A stretch of DNA of 35,784 bases from Acidobacteriaceae bacterium. GTDB lineage: Bacteria > Acidobacteriota > Terriglobia > Terriglobales > Acidobacteriaceae. Under the pieces are notes generated by a model. The model was not told the DNA's origin and did no database searches. It was given only the letters and a program-made list of their open reading frames with translations. This document shows positions 34,837 to 35,784 of this stretch, piece after piece; positions within the stretch are counted from its first letter, which is position 1; every line of letters starts with the position of its first letter. The stretch is from the NCBI GenBank assembly GCA_003156805.1, contig PMHV01000053.1, positions 24,374 to 60,157 of the forward strand. The letters are read 5' to 3'. A program made the position numbers and the translations under genes.

Positions 34837-35784
34837 CTAAAGTGTGCCCGGAACCACGGCTGCGGTTGAAGGAGATGGAGCTGGCGCGGGTGCGGTTTGC
34901 TGGATCAGTTGCTGGGCGGAATCTTGCGCGTAATGAAGCACACGATCCGGAACCAGGCCCAGGTAGAGCGTCGCCAAGACACTGCTCGCCAGCGCCAAGC
35001 CAAGTCCCAGCGGAACCGGCGTCACCGGGACTTCTTTGCGTGACTCGCGCATATACATCACGACGACGATTCGCAGGTAATAGTACGCGCCCACCGCGCT
35101 GTTGAGGAGGCCGATGACCGTAAGCCAGACCAGATTGGACTTGAGAGCGGCCGCGAATACGTAAAACTTGGCGAAGAAACCGCCAGTCATCGGAATGCCG
35201 ATCAGCGAAAGCAGGAAAATGGTAAGCGTGGCCGCCAGCAGCGGGGAACTGCGGCCCAGCCCTTCGTAGTCTTCCAAAGTTACGTAGCGTTCACCGGCGT
35301 TGGCGAAATGGCTGACCACGGCGAATGCACCCACGTTCATGGCGGCGTAGGCTGCCGTGTAAAACATGGCCGCGGAAGTGCCGAGCTCCGGGGCGGTTGC
35401 AAACGCGACCAGCAAGTAACCAGCATGGGCAATCGAAGAATAAGCCAGCAGGCGCTTGACGTTGTTTTGCACCAGCGCTCCGATGTTGCCCAGCGTCATG
35501 GAGAGCGCCGCCGAGACCCAAATGAGCCAGAAGCGTCCGGGCACGTTGATGACAAAGACGACGCGCAGCAACACGGCGAAAGCCGCAGCCTTGGGCGCAG
35601 TCGACATAAAGCCTACAATCGGCGCCGGCGCGCCCTCATACACATCGGGCGTCCAGATGTGGAACGGAGATGCCGCCACTTTGAAGCCCAGGCCCACCAA
35701 CATCAACGCCACGGCTACATAAGCCAGCAGTGAAATCGGACCCCGGCGTAACGCAAGGCTAATGTCGTCAATGTTGGTCGAACC
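34837..35784 (-). CDS. nuoN: NADH-quinone oxidoreductase subunit N (partial, N-terminus off the right edge)
   Basis: The frame is open to the window edge; 315 C-terminal residues are present. This is an antiporter-like membrane subunit of complex I that takes part in proton pumping. Recognisable segments include FKVAASPFHIWTPDVYEGAPAPI with the conserved Lys and the TPDVYEGAP motif, KRLLAYSSIAHAGY with the second conserved Lys, and FLLSLIGIPMTGGFFAKFYVF in a late helix. At least seven hydrophobic helices are visible. The C-terminus ends in an Ala/Pro/Gln-rich tail. The rest of the nuo operon presumably lies to the right. The aroF leader promoter begins about 37 nt past its stop, and no terminator is seen in between. 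Confidence 0.95.
   Translation of the reverse strand, partial: GSTNIDDISLALRRGPISLLAYVAVALMLVGLGFKVAASPFHIWTPDVYEGAPAPIVGFMSTAPKAAAFAVLLRVVFVINVPGRFWLIWVSAALSMTLGNIGALVQNNVKRLLAYSSIAHAGYLLVAFATAPELGTSAAMFYTAAYAAMNVGAFAVVSHFANAGERYVTLEDYEGLGRSSPLLAATLTIFLLSLIGIPMTGGFFAKFYVFAAALKSNLVWLTVIGLLNSAVGAYYYLRIVVVMYMRESRKEVPVTPVPLGLGLALASSVLATLYLGLVPDRVLHYAQDSAQQLIQQTAPAPAPSPSTAAVVPGTL

Overview
This is a high-GC chromosomal window that reads as an Acidobacteriota (Terriglobia-type) genome. The best clue is the secreted VWA protein at 10648-11754, whose layout (signal peptide, Pro/Ser/Thr/Gln-rich linker, DNSGS MIDAS, long C-terminal tail) matches the 'VWFA-related Acidobacterial domain' family. An N-terminally extended AroAI-beta DAHP synthase and many large secreted proteins fit that phylum, but the assignment is inferred from gene content only. 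No rRNA, tRNA, CRISPR array or insertion sequence was recognised.

Layout. Positions 1-1586 (minus) hold the N-terminal part of a secreted TPR protein. Positions 1837-6140 (plus) are a tight four-gene operon: a GT-C-like polytopic membrane protein and three small exported proteins of unknown role. A GH99/GH71-like lipoprotein (6298-7326) abuts an NTP_transf_5-type nucleotidyltransferase-like gene (7327-8451). A 56-residue basic protein and three response regulators follow (8613-10624); only the last regulator keeps an HTH output domain and no histidine kinase is present. The VWA protein lies convergent to them.

Positions 11970-19900 (minus) look like a beta-1,2-glucan locus: a Tat-exported glucoamylase/GH144-like hydrolase, an ABC exporter, and a 1.5-kb-residue NdvB-like GT84 synthase that lacks the C-terminal GH94 module of classical cyclic glucan synthases. 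A divergent membrane-anchored protein (20084-21076) separates this locus from the next.

Positions 21424-33463 (plus) are the most striking region, a compact peptide-modification (RiPP-like) cassette. It contains a PqqD-like peptide chaperone, a radical SAM/SPASM enzyme, a 57-residue three-cysteine peptide at 23123-23296 that is easy to miss because of its size, an HPr-kinase-like P-loop protein, and an S26B-type signal-peptidase domain. The peptidase domain is fused in frame to a giant secreted protein of about 3065 residues, made of ten DUF11-like repeats, a Gly-rich insert and a C-terminal gingipain-type (C25) Cys protease. The likely logic is that PqqD presents the peptide, the radical SAM enzyme (and perhaps the kinase) modifies it, and the peptidase and C25 parts serve maturation or surface display. 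This is inference from gene order.

Positions 33486-34800 (minus) hold a DAHP synthase gene preceded by what looks like a complete transcription attenuator: a TTGACA-N17-CATCAT promoter, a 32-codon leader peptide with consecutive Tyr-Trp-Phe codons, a hairpin overlapping those codons, alternative pairings, and a 9-bp-stem terminator with a six-U tract just before the aroF ribosome binding site. The window ends inside nuoN (minus).
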